Assembly: GCA_033032865.1 (NCBI GenBank)
Contig: JAWHQI010000023.1
Coordinates: 310,001 to 374,000, forward strand
Source: Dactylorhiza incarnata
Lineage: Eukaryota; Streptophyta; Magnoliopsida; Asparagales; Orchidaceae
DNA length: 64,000 nt
Direction: 5' to 3'
This document shows, in pieces, positions 9,416 to 20,080 of the stretch (the stretch's first letter is position 1; every line of letters starts with the position of its first letter). Position numbers and translations under genes: made by a program. The notes beneath the pieces are model-generated. The model was not told where the DNA came from. It did no database searches and was given only the letters and a program-made list of their open reading frames with translations.

Positions 9416-11656
9416 ATGGCCAGGGTGAATTCTAGCGTGGAGGTTGGCGGCGGCGACGGTGACGGTGGTGCCAAGGTGAGTACGGAGTCCAAAGGTTTAA
9501 TTCCCAAAAAAGGCGGGTGGACGGCGCGCTAGAGGTGCGGGGAGTCGCACGGAGGGGAAGGGCGGCACTTGCGCGCGCGGGGTCGCCGCGTGCGCGCGCG
9601 GGTCACACCCGCATGGTAGGGTGCGCGCGCGGCAGGGCACGCGCCCGCGCGTGCGCGCGCTGCAGGGTGCGCGCCCGCGCGTGTCCGCGCGCGTGGTAAG
9701 ACGTGCGCTCGCGCGTGCCGGTGCGCGCGTGCCCGCGCTCGCGCGCGCATTGCTCGCGCGCGGCAGAGCGTGCGTGCGCCTGTGCGCGCTTGCGCGCGGC
9801 TCAGCGCGCGCGTGCTCGCGCGGCAGGGCGCGCGCGTGCTCGCGCGCGACAGGGTGCGCGCGTGCCCGCGCGGCAGGGCGCGCGCGCCCACGCGTGCTCG
9901 CGCGCGACCGGGCGTGCGCACCCGCGTGCTTGCGTGTGTTGTTCTTGGGGCTTACCTGTGTGCGAGGTTTGCCTGGCGGTTAGTCTCGCGGGCGGACTTC
10001 TCTTATGTTTGTCCGTGATTTGTACTGACGCTTTTTCCTTTTCTTTCAGGCTTCTCGGCGTGGTGGGCAAAGTCGCCCAATGCGACTGGCCTCGAGTCTT
10101 ACTCTCGATCATGTTGCCATATGGAGGAGGCGTTTCAACCTGCCCCCCGGATTGGAGGTTCGGATTCCAGGTCCTGAGGAGCGAGTGCAGAATCCGCCTC
10201 GGGGTTGGATGACCCTTTGCGAGTCATCGCTTCGGAGCGGCTTTCGCCTTCCGGCGTGCGAGGAGGTGACCGAGATCCTGAAATTTTGCGGCGTCCCAGT
10301 GTCACAGTTTACGCCTCAGGGGACGGTGCGGATAATGGGGCTGATTGCTTTCTTCCGAGAGCACGGTGCGAAGTTCTCCTTGGGCCTTTTCAAGGAATGG
10401 TGTGAAGTGCGGGTTGATCTCGGAGGTCGTATTGACGTCTTCAGCAACAAGAGATGGCTGGAGTTCGAGACCCGGGTGGATCGCCGTCACGGGAATACTT
10501 TATTTGGCTACGTTAGGAACACGGAGGGACTACCGGAGGTGTGGAACTCTTTACCGGATCGCTGTCGGCGCCTTAAAGGATGTGAGCGGGAGTTTTCTCC
10601 CGTTCTCGGATTTTCAGATGCTCGAGAGTTGGGGAATGTTCTGCACAGTATTTCCCTGTTCGTGGATGAGAAGCGCCTGCTTCTATGCGGGCTGTCGGTT
10701 GACGTTGGCCGTGCTGCTGCTGCTCCTCTTGTTCGAGATAGAAAGAGGAAGTTGGTGTTTAAAGGTCTTGAGGAGCCCAGTCCTGCTCCTCCGCCGGTAC
10801 GGGATGTTCCTCAGGAGGAGGCGGCTCTGTGTGCATCTGGTGTTGATGGCGAGCCGGTTGATGAGGAGGTCGAGGTCCTGGGATCTTCTGCCCCCCAGGC
10901 CTCTCCGGAGCGAGGCACAGCTCGAAAGGTGTCGGAAGGGAAGAGGGTCTCTTCCTCTCTGGAGGCCATGAGCCAGGCGGTAAGCCGGATTTTTTCTTCC
11001 TCTTGCATGGCGTCATTCTGAGGTTGTGGTTCTGACTTATACATTTTCTCTTGCAGATGGAGACCCAGGCATCGATTGCGCATATATGGAATAACCATTA
11101 CGTGAGCTTGAAGGACGGGTTTATGTCCATCCAGGGTGAGCTTCGGGAGGCGAGGAGCGCCCTTGTAGAGGCGGAGAGACGGCGAGATCGTGACATCTCG
11201 CGCTTCAGACGGATTGGTTCGGAGATGCAGGAGGAGCTGGAAAGAACCAGGTCCGGGCTTGGTGCGGAGAAGGCGGCGTTGGAGGAGGCCTTGCGCTCCT
11301 TAGAGGCAGCCCGTGGTGACGTGGTGTGCCGGGTTGCAGAGCTGGAGCAGTGCCGAGCTGAGATAGCGCGTCTCTCTTCCGTGGAGCGGGAGACCGAGCT
11401 GAAGGCGGCTGGCCTGGCTGAGTACCTGGAGTCGATTGACTACTTGCGGGACCGCTCCTTCATTTCCGAGGAAGTCCGGGACATGATCTGGACTCAGGAG
11501 GTGGAGCCTCATCTGGAGGATTCACGAGAGCTTGCCCTTCGACAGGGAGCGTCAAAGGCTCTCCGGAAGGTATCCCGAAAGCGGGGCTATGATGTTAGTG
11601 GCCTTGGCTTTGATGACCTGTCAGAGGAGGAGGATCATAGTCCTGACGAGGAGTGA
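9416..11656 (+). CDS. Element 1 antisense gene: spliced 'putative gypsy type transposon' domain protein (529 aa)
   Basis: Three exons are inferred: 9416-9475, 10050-10979 and 11057-11656. Donors are AAG|GTGAGT and GCG|GTAAGC. Acceptors are TTTTCTTTCAG and TTTTCTCTTGCAG. Both introns are phase 0, and joining them gives one open frame of 530 codons. Residues from about 45 to 230 resemble the plant domain known as 'putative gypsy type transposon' (Transposase_28), with FRLPACEEVTEILKFCGVP and IMGLIAFFREHGAKFSLGLF. About 350-450 is a strong heptad coiled coil (for example LREARSALVEAERRRDRDIS), and the C terminus is acidic (DDLSEEEDHSPDEE). It lies on the strand opposite gag-pol between pol and the 3' LTR, as described for Tat-lineage extra genes. 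The molecular function is unknown. Homology to element 2's gene at 51559 is visible over the N-terminal domain. Confidence 0.8.
9476..10049 (+). other. Intron 1 of the element 1 antisense gene, with alternating-GC tract
   Basis: The 574-bp intron has a consensus donor (GTGAGT) and a polypyrimidine-AG acceptor. Its centre (about 9575-9935) is a long GCGCGCGTGC/GCGCGCCCGC alternating purine-pyrimidine tract. Open frames through it on both strands are Arg/Ala strings caused by composition. Confidence 0.7.
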
Positions 11657-11807
11657 TTTCTTTAGCTGCTTGTAGCTGTGTTTGTCGGATGTGATTGTAT
11701 CCCCTTTTACTGTATTCGTCATACTTGTTTATCTGTTCGATCTTATTGATCTAGCTGTTTGGCATCTGCGTGGTTTGATTATTTTTAAAGTCACAGATGA
11801 ATTTGCG

Positions 11808-12361
11808 CGGACTCGAGCTCGCGGTTTTTATGAAATGAGTGCACGGGTCTGGCCCGCGGCTTTTATAAAATAAGTGCACGGGTCTGGCCCGCGGCTCGGC
11901 CGGTGAATGTTTATATTCGAACCGGGGGTAAACGTAAGGGGGGCAGGCCCCTACGGTGCACGAGTCTGGCTCGCGGCTTGGCCGGTGAATGTTTATATTC
12001 GAACCGGGGGTAAACGTAAGGGGGGCAGGCCCCTACGGTGCACGAGTCTGGCTCGCGGCTTTGCCGGTGAATGTTTATATTCGAACCGGGGGTAAACGTA
12101 AGGGGGGCAGGCCCCTACGGTGCATGAGTCTGGCTCGCGGCTTGGCCGGTGAATGTTTATATTCGAACCGGGGGTAAACGTAAGGGGGGCAGGCCCCTAC
12201 GGTGCACGAGTCTGGCTCGCGGCTTTGCCGGTGAATGTTTATATTCGAACCGGGGGTAAACGTAAGGGGGGCAGGCCCCTACGGTGCACGAGTCTGGCTC
12301 GCGGCTTTTTGCACGAGTCTGGCTCGCGGCTTTGCCGTAAGGGGGGCAGGCCCCTACGGTG
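11808..12361. repeat. 82-bp tandem repeat array behind the antisense gene
   Basis: Five near-identical 82-bp units carry ATGTTTATATTCGAACCGGG (starting at 11907, 11989, 12071, 12153 and 12235) and AAACGTAAGGGGGGCAGGCC. They end in GCACGAGTCTGGCTCGCGGC. Shorter precursor-like units (GTGCACGGGTCTGGCCCGCG) precede them, and one truncated unit follows. The open frames within are by-products of the period. Confidence 0.92.
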
Positions 12362-12744
12362 CCCAAGCAACGTTGAGGCAATGTGCCCAAGCAACGCTGA
12401 GGCGAGGTGCCCAAGCAACGTTGAGGCCATGTGCCCAAGCAACGCTGAGGCGAGGTGCCCAAGCAACGTTGAGGCCATGTGCCCAAGCAACGCTGAGGCG
12501 AGGCGCCCAAGCAACGTTGAGGCCATGTGCCCAAGCAACGCTGAGGCGAGGTGCCCAAGCAACGTTGAGGCAATGTGCCCAAGCAACGCTGAGGCGAGGT
12601 GCCCAAGCAACGTTGAGGCCATGTGCCCAAGCAACGTTGAGGCGAGGTGCCCAAGCAACGTTGAGGCAATGTGCCCAACCAACGCTGAGTCGAGGTGCCC
12701 AAGCAACGTTGAGGCCATGTGCCCAAGCAACGCTGAGGCGAGGT
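12361..12744. repeat. 24-bp satellite-like array with 48-bp higher-order unit (16 copies)
   Basis: Sixteen 24-bp units alternate between two forms, CCCAAGCAACGTTGAGGC(A/C)ATGTG and CCCAAGCAACGCTGAGGCGAGGTG. The true repeating unit is therefore a 48-bp dimer, with one break in the alternation near 12625. The array sits between the convergent ends of gag-pol and the antisense gene. Confidence 0.93.
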
Positions 12745-12915
12745 GGTCTTCTGAGCTGCATTGGTCGATGAGAAGTGATTTTCGTGAATCGAGATTCGCT
12801 GCTTGCGCATGAAATTGTAGTAAAATAGCTTGTGCCCATCTTGTACATAAGATGGTAGTAGGATAGTTTGCGTGAGTCTAGGCTCGCGACTTTTACATGA
12901 TAAGATGAACTAAAA

Positions 12916-15900
12916 TCACTGATAAAAGCGGCGCAGATTCTGCGCGTTCCAGGTGCGTGGGAGCGTCTTTCCTTCCGCCGTTCTGAGCTTGAAGGTTCCT
13001 GGTTTCACGGTTGCGGTGACCACATAAGGTCCTTCCCATGCTGGTGAGAGTTTGTCTTTCTGTGGACCTTTCCCGGCTGCTTCAATGCTGCGTAAGACGA
13101 GATCTCCGACGTTAATTGGTCGGGGCTTCACCCTTCTGTCGTAGAGCCGGGCCACACGCCTTTGGTAGATGGCGACGCGTTGGGCGGCGTGGTCTCGAGT
13201 TTCGGAGATTAAGTCGAGATTTTGGCGGAGTAGTTCGTCATTTTTGCTGGGATCGAAAGTCAGCACCCGGATGCTTGGTACTCCGATGTCGACGGGAATG
13301 ACGGCTTCGGTCCCGTAGCAGAGGTTGTATGGGGTCTCTCCTGTTGGAGTCCTTTCCGTCGTGCGGTATGCCCACAGTACATTTGGGAGCGCATCCACCC
13401 ATTGCCCCCCGGCTTCTTCAAGACGCGTCTTTAGCCCTTTGAGGATGGTGCGGTTGGTGACTTCTACCTGCCCATTTGTCTGTGGGTGTGCTACGGCGGT
13501 GTGGCGGAGATTGATCTTTAGGTCATCGCACATTTTGGTGAATGATTTCCCGGTAAACTGGGTGCCGTTGTCGGCGATGATAGCTGCTGGGATTCCAAAG
13601 CGGCAGATAATGTTCTTCCAGACGAACTGCTTAGCATTCTCCTCCGTGATCTTTGCCAGGGGCTCAGCTTCCACCCACTTGGTGAAGTAGTCGATTGCTA
13701 CGTTGATGAATTTTCTCTGCCCCGATGCCAGTGGTAGGGGGCCGAGGTGATCAATCCCCCACTGTGCGAAGGGCCATGCACTCTGGAGCGCGGTGAGCGC
13801 AACTGGGGGCTGGTGAGGTACATTTGCGTGAAGCTGACAGCTCCTGCACTTCTGAACGAACTCTGCCGCGTCTTTCTTCATTGTTGGCCAATAGAAACCT
13901 TGGCGCAAGATTTTCTGGGCTAGCGCCTTTCCTCCCAGGTGCTCTCCGCAGACCCCTGCGTGTACCTCTCGCAAGGCGTAGTCTGCTTCGCCGGTTGGTA
14001 AGCACTTTAGATAGGGACCTGAGAACGCCCGCTTGTAGAGTTCCCCATCTATGATGGTGTACGATGATGCCCGCATTCGTAGCCTGCGCGCTTCCAGGCG
14101 ATCCTCGGGGAGGTGCCCCTGCTCGAGGTAAGCTCGTAGAGGGGTCATCCAAGAAGGTTCTTCCTCATTGATGGCTGCAATCTCCCATGGCCCTGGGATA
14201 CTTGGGGGCATGATTTCTTCCACGCGGCGTCTCCGCGACTGATAGCTGGATGGTGAAGTTGCCAACTTAGAGAGCGCGTTAGCTCTAGAATTCTGCTCTC
14301 GGGGTACGTGCAGGATTTGATATGACGGGATCTTCTGAAGGAGTGACTTTACGCATGTGAGGTAATGCGCCATCTGGTCATTCTTGGCCTCATAATCTCC
14401 CTCAACTTGCGAGACTACAAGCTGGGAGTCGGCGCGAATTGTCAAGCTTTCCACCTTACAATCGATGGCGAGCCGGAGGTCGGCGATCAAAGCCTCGTAC
14501 TCCGCGACGTTGTTGGTTGCTGGGAACTTCAGCCTGAGGCCATATTCTAGAGTAATCTCCTCGGGGCTTATGAGGAGCAGTCCTGCTCCAGCTCCCTCAG
14601 CTCCTGAGGCGCCGTCGACGTAAAGAGTCCAACGGGGTGTGGCGACATCTTTGGCAGGAGTTTCTTCCGGTGGAATAGTGTATTCCACAACAAAATCAGC
14701 GAGCACTTGTGATTTGATATCTGGCCGGGGCAAGAATTGGATATCGAATTCGCCAAGCTCTACTGCCCATTTCACAAGTCTCCCCGAGACTTCTGGCTTT
14801 TGGAGGATGGCTCGCAGCGGGAGCTGGGTTAGTACTTTCACTGGGTGTGCCTGGAAATAGGGTCGAAGCTTTCGCGCCGAGAAGACGAGTGCTAAGGCCG
14901 TTTTTTCTGCTGCCGGATACCTGGTTGCGGTATCGGTGAGGACCTTGCTGAGGTAGTAGATCGGTCGTTGTACTCCTCCTTCATCTTTCACAAGAACTGA
15001 ACTGAGGGCCGCAGGCAAAACTGCGAGGTATAAGAATAGGGCTTCCCCGGGGATCGGCTTTGACAGAAGCGGCGGCGAGGCCAGGTACTGCTTGAGGAGC
15101 TCGAAGGCCGTCTGGCACTCGTCCGTCCACTGGAACCCAGTGTGGCTTGCTCTCCGGAGAACTTTGAAGAAAGGGAGGTACTTGTCCCCTGTCCTCGACA
15201 GGAAGCGGGACAGCGCGGCGATCCTCCCGTTTAGGCATTGCACTTCCTTGATTGAGCGAGGCGGCGACATGTCCTCCAACGCCTTGATCTTTTCGGGGTT
15301 AGCTTCGATTCCCCGGTGGGTCACCATGAAACCCAGGAACTTCCCCGCCGTCACACCAAACGCGCACTTGCTGGGGTTGAGCCGCATCTGGAAGCGACGA
15401 AGAAGCTGAAAGAACTTTCCCAAGTCTTTCAAATGGTCGCGACGGTGGATGCTCTTTACCAGCATGTCATCCACGTATACCTCCATCGTCTCCCCGATGA
15501 GGTCTTTGAAGACTTTATTCATCAGTCTCTGGTATGTTGCTCCGGCGTTTTTAAGGCCGAACGGCATCACTTTGTAGAAGTAGACCCCTTTATCGGTGCG
15601 GAAGGCGGTGTGCTCCTCGTCCGCGGGATTCATTCTTATCTGGTTGTAGCCTGAGTACGCATCCATGAAGCTGAGCAGCTCGTGGCCGGCCGTTGCGTCG
15701 ACGAGCTGATCAATCCTCGGGAGAGGGAAACTGTCCGTCGGGGATGCCTGGTTCAGGTTGCTGTAGTCGACGCACATCCTCCATTTTCCGGAAGCCTTCT
15801 TTACCATCACCACGTTAGCGAGCCACGCGGGATAATCCGCCTCGCGGATGAACCGCGCCTCCAGGAGCTTCGTCACTTCTTCTTCGATTGCCTTTACTCG

Positions 15901-18297
15901 CTCGGGGGCGAAGTTCCTCTTCTTTTGGATCACGGGCCTGCAGGCGGGGTTAATGTTTAGTGAGTGAAAAATGACTTCAGGATCTACCCCAGGCATGTCT
16001 TCCGGGCTCCAGGCGAAAATGTCCCCGTTCTCTTGCAGGAAGGTCGTGATTCTTTCTCGCTCTTCGGACGTCAAGAGAGACCCGATCTGGACAGTCCGGG
16101 TTTGATCTTGCTGGGAGAGCGGCACTTTCACTATTCCTTCGACGGGTGCTCCTCGCTGAAGAGTGGCTTCGTCCCGCAGGTCGAAGTTGTCGATGTTGAG
16201 AGTCGTCGCCCTTGCCGGTTGAGCTTGCTTCAGGTAACAGGTCTTGGCTGCCTCCTGGTTTCCACGAACGACCCCGACTCCGGCGGCGGTCGGAAACTTC
16301 ATGGCTAAATGTGGGATTGATGGGATGGCTCCGAAGACGGATTGGAGAGGTCTTCCGAAAATCGCGTTGTAGGCGGAGTTTGACTCCACGACTACGAACT
16401 GGACGTTGTGAGTTATCTGCCTGGGGAACTCGCCTAGTGTTACCGGAAGGGTGATCATGCCCTGGACCGGGACGGGGCGATTATCAAAATCGTAGATGGG
16501 CCCCGCTGCCGGGTTGAGGTGCTCCCTGGTGAGGTTCATGTTTTGCAGAGTAGAGAGGAACAGGACGTCGACTGAGCTCCCGTTGTCGACCAGTATCCTT
16601 TTGACATTGAAACAGGGATCCCCGATCCCGGCGCTGATCACGAGCGGGTCTTGGTGTGGCAGCCGTAACCCCTCGAGGTCTTCATCTCCGAAGACGATGG
16701 CAGCGTCTTGCTTCAACTTTTTATCTTCATGGCCTCTCTCTGGCCTAGCGATGGAGAGAATTTGCGCGGCGAGGTTAGGAGACCCGGCTATAGTCTCGAC
16801 CTGCCCTACCATCGACATTCCAGTCGCTGTGCCGCGAGGTGCAGGAGGCTGATCTCTGGGCTCCCTGGGTTGTTGCGGTTGATTCGGCAGCTGACCTTGC
16901 AGGAACCTTCCAAGGAGTCCTTGCCTGACGAGGCGTTCAATTTCCTCCTTTAACCTTGCGCATTCTTCGGTCGTGTGCCCAGCTCCCCTATGGAACTCAC
17001 AATACTTTGAGTGGTCGGTTCTTTCATTCTGGTTTAGCGGTCTCAGCCTACGGAATGCCGGATTTTCTTGAATGGCGTAAAGCACATTGGTTCGCGATGT
17101 GTTGAGGGGAGTGTAATTCAGCGGTGGTCGGGGACCCTGGTCCCTTCGGAGATCCCGACCACGATTAGGGTTCCGGCGCTCTTCCGTACGCCGCTCTTCC
17201 TGCCTTCTGGCCGCTTGCTCCGATCCTTTCCTCCTCTTCAGACTTCCCTCGAACTGCTGGCGATGCGCCTCGATGGCTTCGTCTGCCGCTATCTGTGCCT
17301 CCACTCGATGCACGAGGTTCGGGTAATTTGGAACTGTCTCCCTCATTAGAGCGGAATAGAAGCCGCCCGGGCGGAGCCCTCCCAGGAAGACACCGCGTAG
17401 AAGCTCGGGGTCGACCCCTGGTATTTGTCGTGCCTCAGTGGTGAAGCGGCGGAAGAATTCTTTAAGGGTCTCTCCCTCGTTCTGGCGGATCCCCGAGAGA
17501 TGAGAGGGATCTCGGACGATTCTTCGGTTGGCGACGAACTGATCTGTGAACCGTCGGGCCAGCTCGGTGAAGTTGTTGATGGATCCTTCTCGCAGGGAGT
17601 GAAACCAGGTGCGAGCTTGCCCCTTGAGTGTTGCTGGGAACACCTGACACAGGAGCTGATCGGCAGCGTTGTAGATCCTCATGATGGTGGTGAAATGATT
17701 GATATGCTACAGTGGATCCTCCGTCCCGTCAAACGACTCGATGCTAGGAAGCTTGAAGCCGTGCGGAACCGGATGGGCCAGGAGTTGCTGCGACAAGGGG
17801 GAGCCGTGACGTAGAGGGCGGCGGGCGAAGATGCCCCGACGTCCGACTTGTCCATACTCTTCAGCGATTACATCGCGGATCTCCTCACGGGTGGGCCCTC
17901 TTATGGCTTGGTTGATCCCGGCTCCTTGCTGATAGTGCAAGGGTTCTTCCCTAGTTCCCCTGCCAGGACGGGCTGGGCGCGCGGAACTGGCTGCATCCGA
18001 GTAGTCTTCTTCGTACACTTCTTCGCGAGCGGCTTCCCCAAGGGGGGCGCGATTAGGGACCAAGGGAGGTGGGATGACTGGTGCGGCAGGTGGAACAGGG
18101 GCTTCCAGGTTTCTGAGGAGAGTCAGCATTTCAGTTTGCTGCTCTTCCATCTGACATACACGTCCTTCTAGCGTGACAACAGGCGCTAAGGGGACATCTT
18201 CGGCGGGAGGTGCGTTGATGAGTGAATGAGATGGAGCGGGTTCAACGCGTCCTCCTGGGACGGAGCCGTTAGTGGTGCGGGCACTTCTTCTGGCCAT
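12916..18297 (-). CDS. Element 1 gag-pol polyprotein, interrupted by one stop codon
   Basis: One frame runs from the ATG at 18297 to the stop at 12916 (1794 codons), broken once by TAG at 17709-17707. After the stop it is open for about 1590 codons. Domains, numbered from the ATG at 17682, are: capsid-type gag (about 20-115); zinc knuckle of CX2HX4HX4C form (228-241); protease LVDNGSS (about 364-370); reverse transcriptase with MPFGLKNAGATYQ and YVDD (736-739); a conventional RNase H; a second RNase H starting LYVDGASG; and integrase with an HHCC finger (HAGVCGEH...CRSCQ), IDHLGPLP, IADNGTQF and the glutamate in NGQVEVTN. The double RNase H and the knuckle form place it in the Tat lineage. 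The related copy at 62717 has a sense codon where this copy has TAG, so the stop is most simply a mutation. Confidence 0.92.
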
Positions 18298-18373
18298 GGC
18301 TGTTGGTCACGAGTATTGTCGCGGGGCAAATACTGTCTTCGGAGAACTTTCGCAGAGTTTGGGGAACACTGTT

Positions 18374-18392
18374 CCCACAGACGGCGCCAAAC
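18374..18392 (-). other. Primer-binding site of element 1 (tRNA-Asp-like)
   Basis: On the minus strand, just after the LTR end, the sequence is GTTTGGCGCCGTCTGTGGG. TGGCGCCGT matches the complement of the last nine bases of plant tRNA-Asp; the following bases match poorly. This TGGCGCCGTCTGTGG form is common beside Tat-type LTRs. Confidence 0.7.
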
Positions 18393-18975
18393 TGTTGCGG
18401 CTTCTCAACGCCCTCGGTAGACCGATTTCAACTCGGTCCGTCTTAGCCCGGGCGGTCGAGCGTGCACACAGTCAGAATGTTGTAGAGAGTAAATGCTGAA
18501 AATGGTACACACAGAACTTTAGCGTGGAAAACCCTCCAAAGGGTGAAAAACCACGTGGCCAGGGCGGTGCTGGCCGAAATCAACTATCTCAGACTGTTAC
18601 AATGCTTTCTTGGAGAATGCGAGGGCGACAGGCCGCGCCTCGTTACAATTGTGAGAGAGTGAGAGAGAAAGAACTTCGTGGGTGACAGGACACCACTTAG
18701 GAGTTGATTGCCTTGCTGCGTGTCTGATGCGGCTGCGCGCTTGCTGGGAGAGAATGAGCACTTCGCGGAGCACTTTGACTTTGCTATTCGGGTTTGGGGT
18801 GCTCGCCTTGAATGGCGCAGCACTTCTAAGTGAGCGACGTTCGCAGGAGGAACCTGTCAGTTAGTAAAAGGGGATGGCGGAGCGTAGAGAGAGAAACTCT
18901 GAGGAGAGGGGAAAAGAAGAGAGAGAGAGTTTGGGCGAGAATGAGAGAATCCATCCAAATGAAGACCCTTGGGGG

Positions 18976-18986
18976 TCTATTTATAG
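18976..18986 (-). promoter_or_regulatory. TATA box of element 1 5' LTR
   Basis: CCTATAAATAGACC on the minus strand is conserved in the other LTR at about 8607-8617. Transcription would run leftward into gag. Confidence 0.65.
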
Positions 18987-19189
18987 GCTTGGAAGGTGGA
19001 AGTTACGGTGGTTACACGGATAACCACCAAATGGAGGGCCGAGATCGTTGGCGACGATTGAAGGGTCGTGATCGCGCGAGGCGATCGGAGGGCCGCCAGG
19101 GCCTCGGTGAGATCCGACGGTGGAGGGTGAAGGGCGGCGACGGCGGTGGCCGGCCATGGGTGGCCGGCCATGGCCGCCGGCCATGAAGG

Positions 19190-19640
19190 GGGCGGCCGGC
19201 CGGCGGCGGCCGGCCGGCGGTTGGCGGCCGGCCGGCGGTTGGCGACCGGGCGGCGGTCGGGGCCGGCCGGCGGAGGCCGGCCGGCGGCCGGCGGCGGGCG
19301 GGCGGCCGGCGGTTGGCGGCCGGCCGGCCGGCGGCGGCGGCCGGCCGGCGGCGGCGGCCGGCCGGCGGCGGCGGCCGGCCGGCGGCGGCGGCCGGCCGGC
19401 GATGGCCGGCCGGCGGTTGGCGGCGGTCGACCGGCGGGGGCGGCCGGCGGTGGCGGCCGGCGGTGGCGGCCGGCGGTGGCGGCCGGCGGTGGGCGGCGGC
19501 CGGCCGGTGGCGGCCGGCCGGCGGTGGTGGCCGGCCGGCGGTGGCCGGCCGGTGGTCGGCCGGTGGCGGCCGGCCGGCAGCGGTGGCCGGCCGGTGGTTG
19601 GCGGCGGTTGGCCGACGGCGGTTGGTGGTGGTTGCGATCC
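19190..19640. repeat. GGCCGGCGG minisatellite in U3 (5' LTR copy, expanded)
   Basis: This is the same irregular GC array as in the other LTR but about 150 bp longer, including a subarray of GGCGGCGGCGGCCGGCC. Two LTRs are identical when an element inserts, so the length difference arose afterwards. Confidence 0.85.
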
Positions 19641-19859
19641 CGCGCGGGGCGGTTGGGATCTCGCGCGAGGTGGTTTGGATCGGTGCGCGGTGGTTTGGAT
19701 CCGCCGCGCGGGAGTGGGATCCGGTGTGCGAAGGTGGGATCCGGCGTGCGGTGGTTTCGGGATCCGCCGTGCCGTAATGGGATTTGATGTGCGGGAATGA
19801 GATCCGGTGCGTGGTGGTTACGGATTTTTCCATATATAGAGGGGGAACCCATCAAGCAC

Positions 19860-20080
19860 TAAAATGATATAAGCACTAAAAGGATGGAAATAAATGTTAT
19901 AAGCATGACGGTAAGTGTTAAATGTTAGACGGTGGAGCGCAATTTTAAAAAACATTAAAATAACATAAGCGTTTAGTTGTTCATCAATATTGTATTTTCC
20001 CCCATTTGGGCTTAATTTTAATATTGGGAAATATAAATAGATAGACATAATCAAGAAACTCTCACTAGGCCTCTGCCCTT
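19860..20080. other. AT-rich flank between element 1 and the RRM gene
   Basis: This short AT-rich stretch contains ATAAGCATTA-like motifs that also occur just left of element 1 (about 7980-8022), as expected for a disrupted insertion site. It would include the 3' UTR of the minus-strand gene that ends at 20081. No other feature is seen. Confidence 0.4.

Larger units (their letters stand above)
8028..19854 (-). mobile_element. Element 1: complete Tat-type Ty3-gypsy retrotransposon (11.8 kb)
   Basis: The element is flanked by the 5-bp target duplication AGCAC (8023-8027 and 19855-19859). Its LTRs begin and end TGTTGCGG...CCCATCA on the plus strand. In element orientation (right to left) the order is 5' LTR, primer site, gag, protease, reverse transcriptase, two RNase H domains, integrase, tandem-repeat arrays, an antisense spliced gene, polypurine tract, 3' LTR. 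The second RNase H and an antisense extra gene between pol and the 3' LTR are hallmarks of the Tat lineage. By eye the LTRs differ at about twenty positions, mostly transitions, so this copy is clearly older than element 2. Confidence 0.93.
18393..19854 (-). repeat. Element 1 5' LTR (1462 bp)
   Basis: This is the right-hand LTR. It is 150 bp longer than the partner, essentially because its GGCCGG-rich U3 array (about 19190-19640) is expanded. TATAAATAG on the minus strand at about 18978-18986 is the likely promoter for gag-pol RNA, placing the array entirely upstream of it in U3. Confidence 0.92.

Noticed and set aside
9517..9983. Overlapping Arg/Ala/Cys-rich open frames
   Set aside because: They come from the alternating GC tract in the intron of the antisense gene and are open on both strands.
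11808..12744. CRISPR-like array
   Set aside because: The repeats are contiguous, with no unique spacers, and the context is a plant retrotransposon.
12157..12848. Apparent repeat proteins such as CPSNVEAM and HLASTLLG repeats
   Set aside because: They are translations of the 24-bp DNA array, which is a multiple of three and so opens every frame. No start context or homology.
17707..17709. Programmed readthrough of TAG in element 1 gag
   Set aside because: The related copy at 62717 has a sense codon at this site and its own stop elsewhere, and the context after the stop (CATATC) lacks the known readthrough pattern.
18977..19855. Long frames on both strands in the 5' LTR
   Set aside because: Same GC array as in the 3' LTR; not coding.
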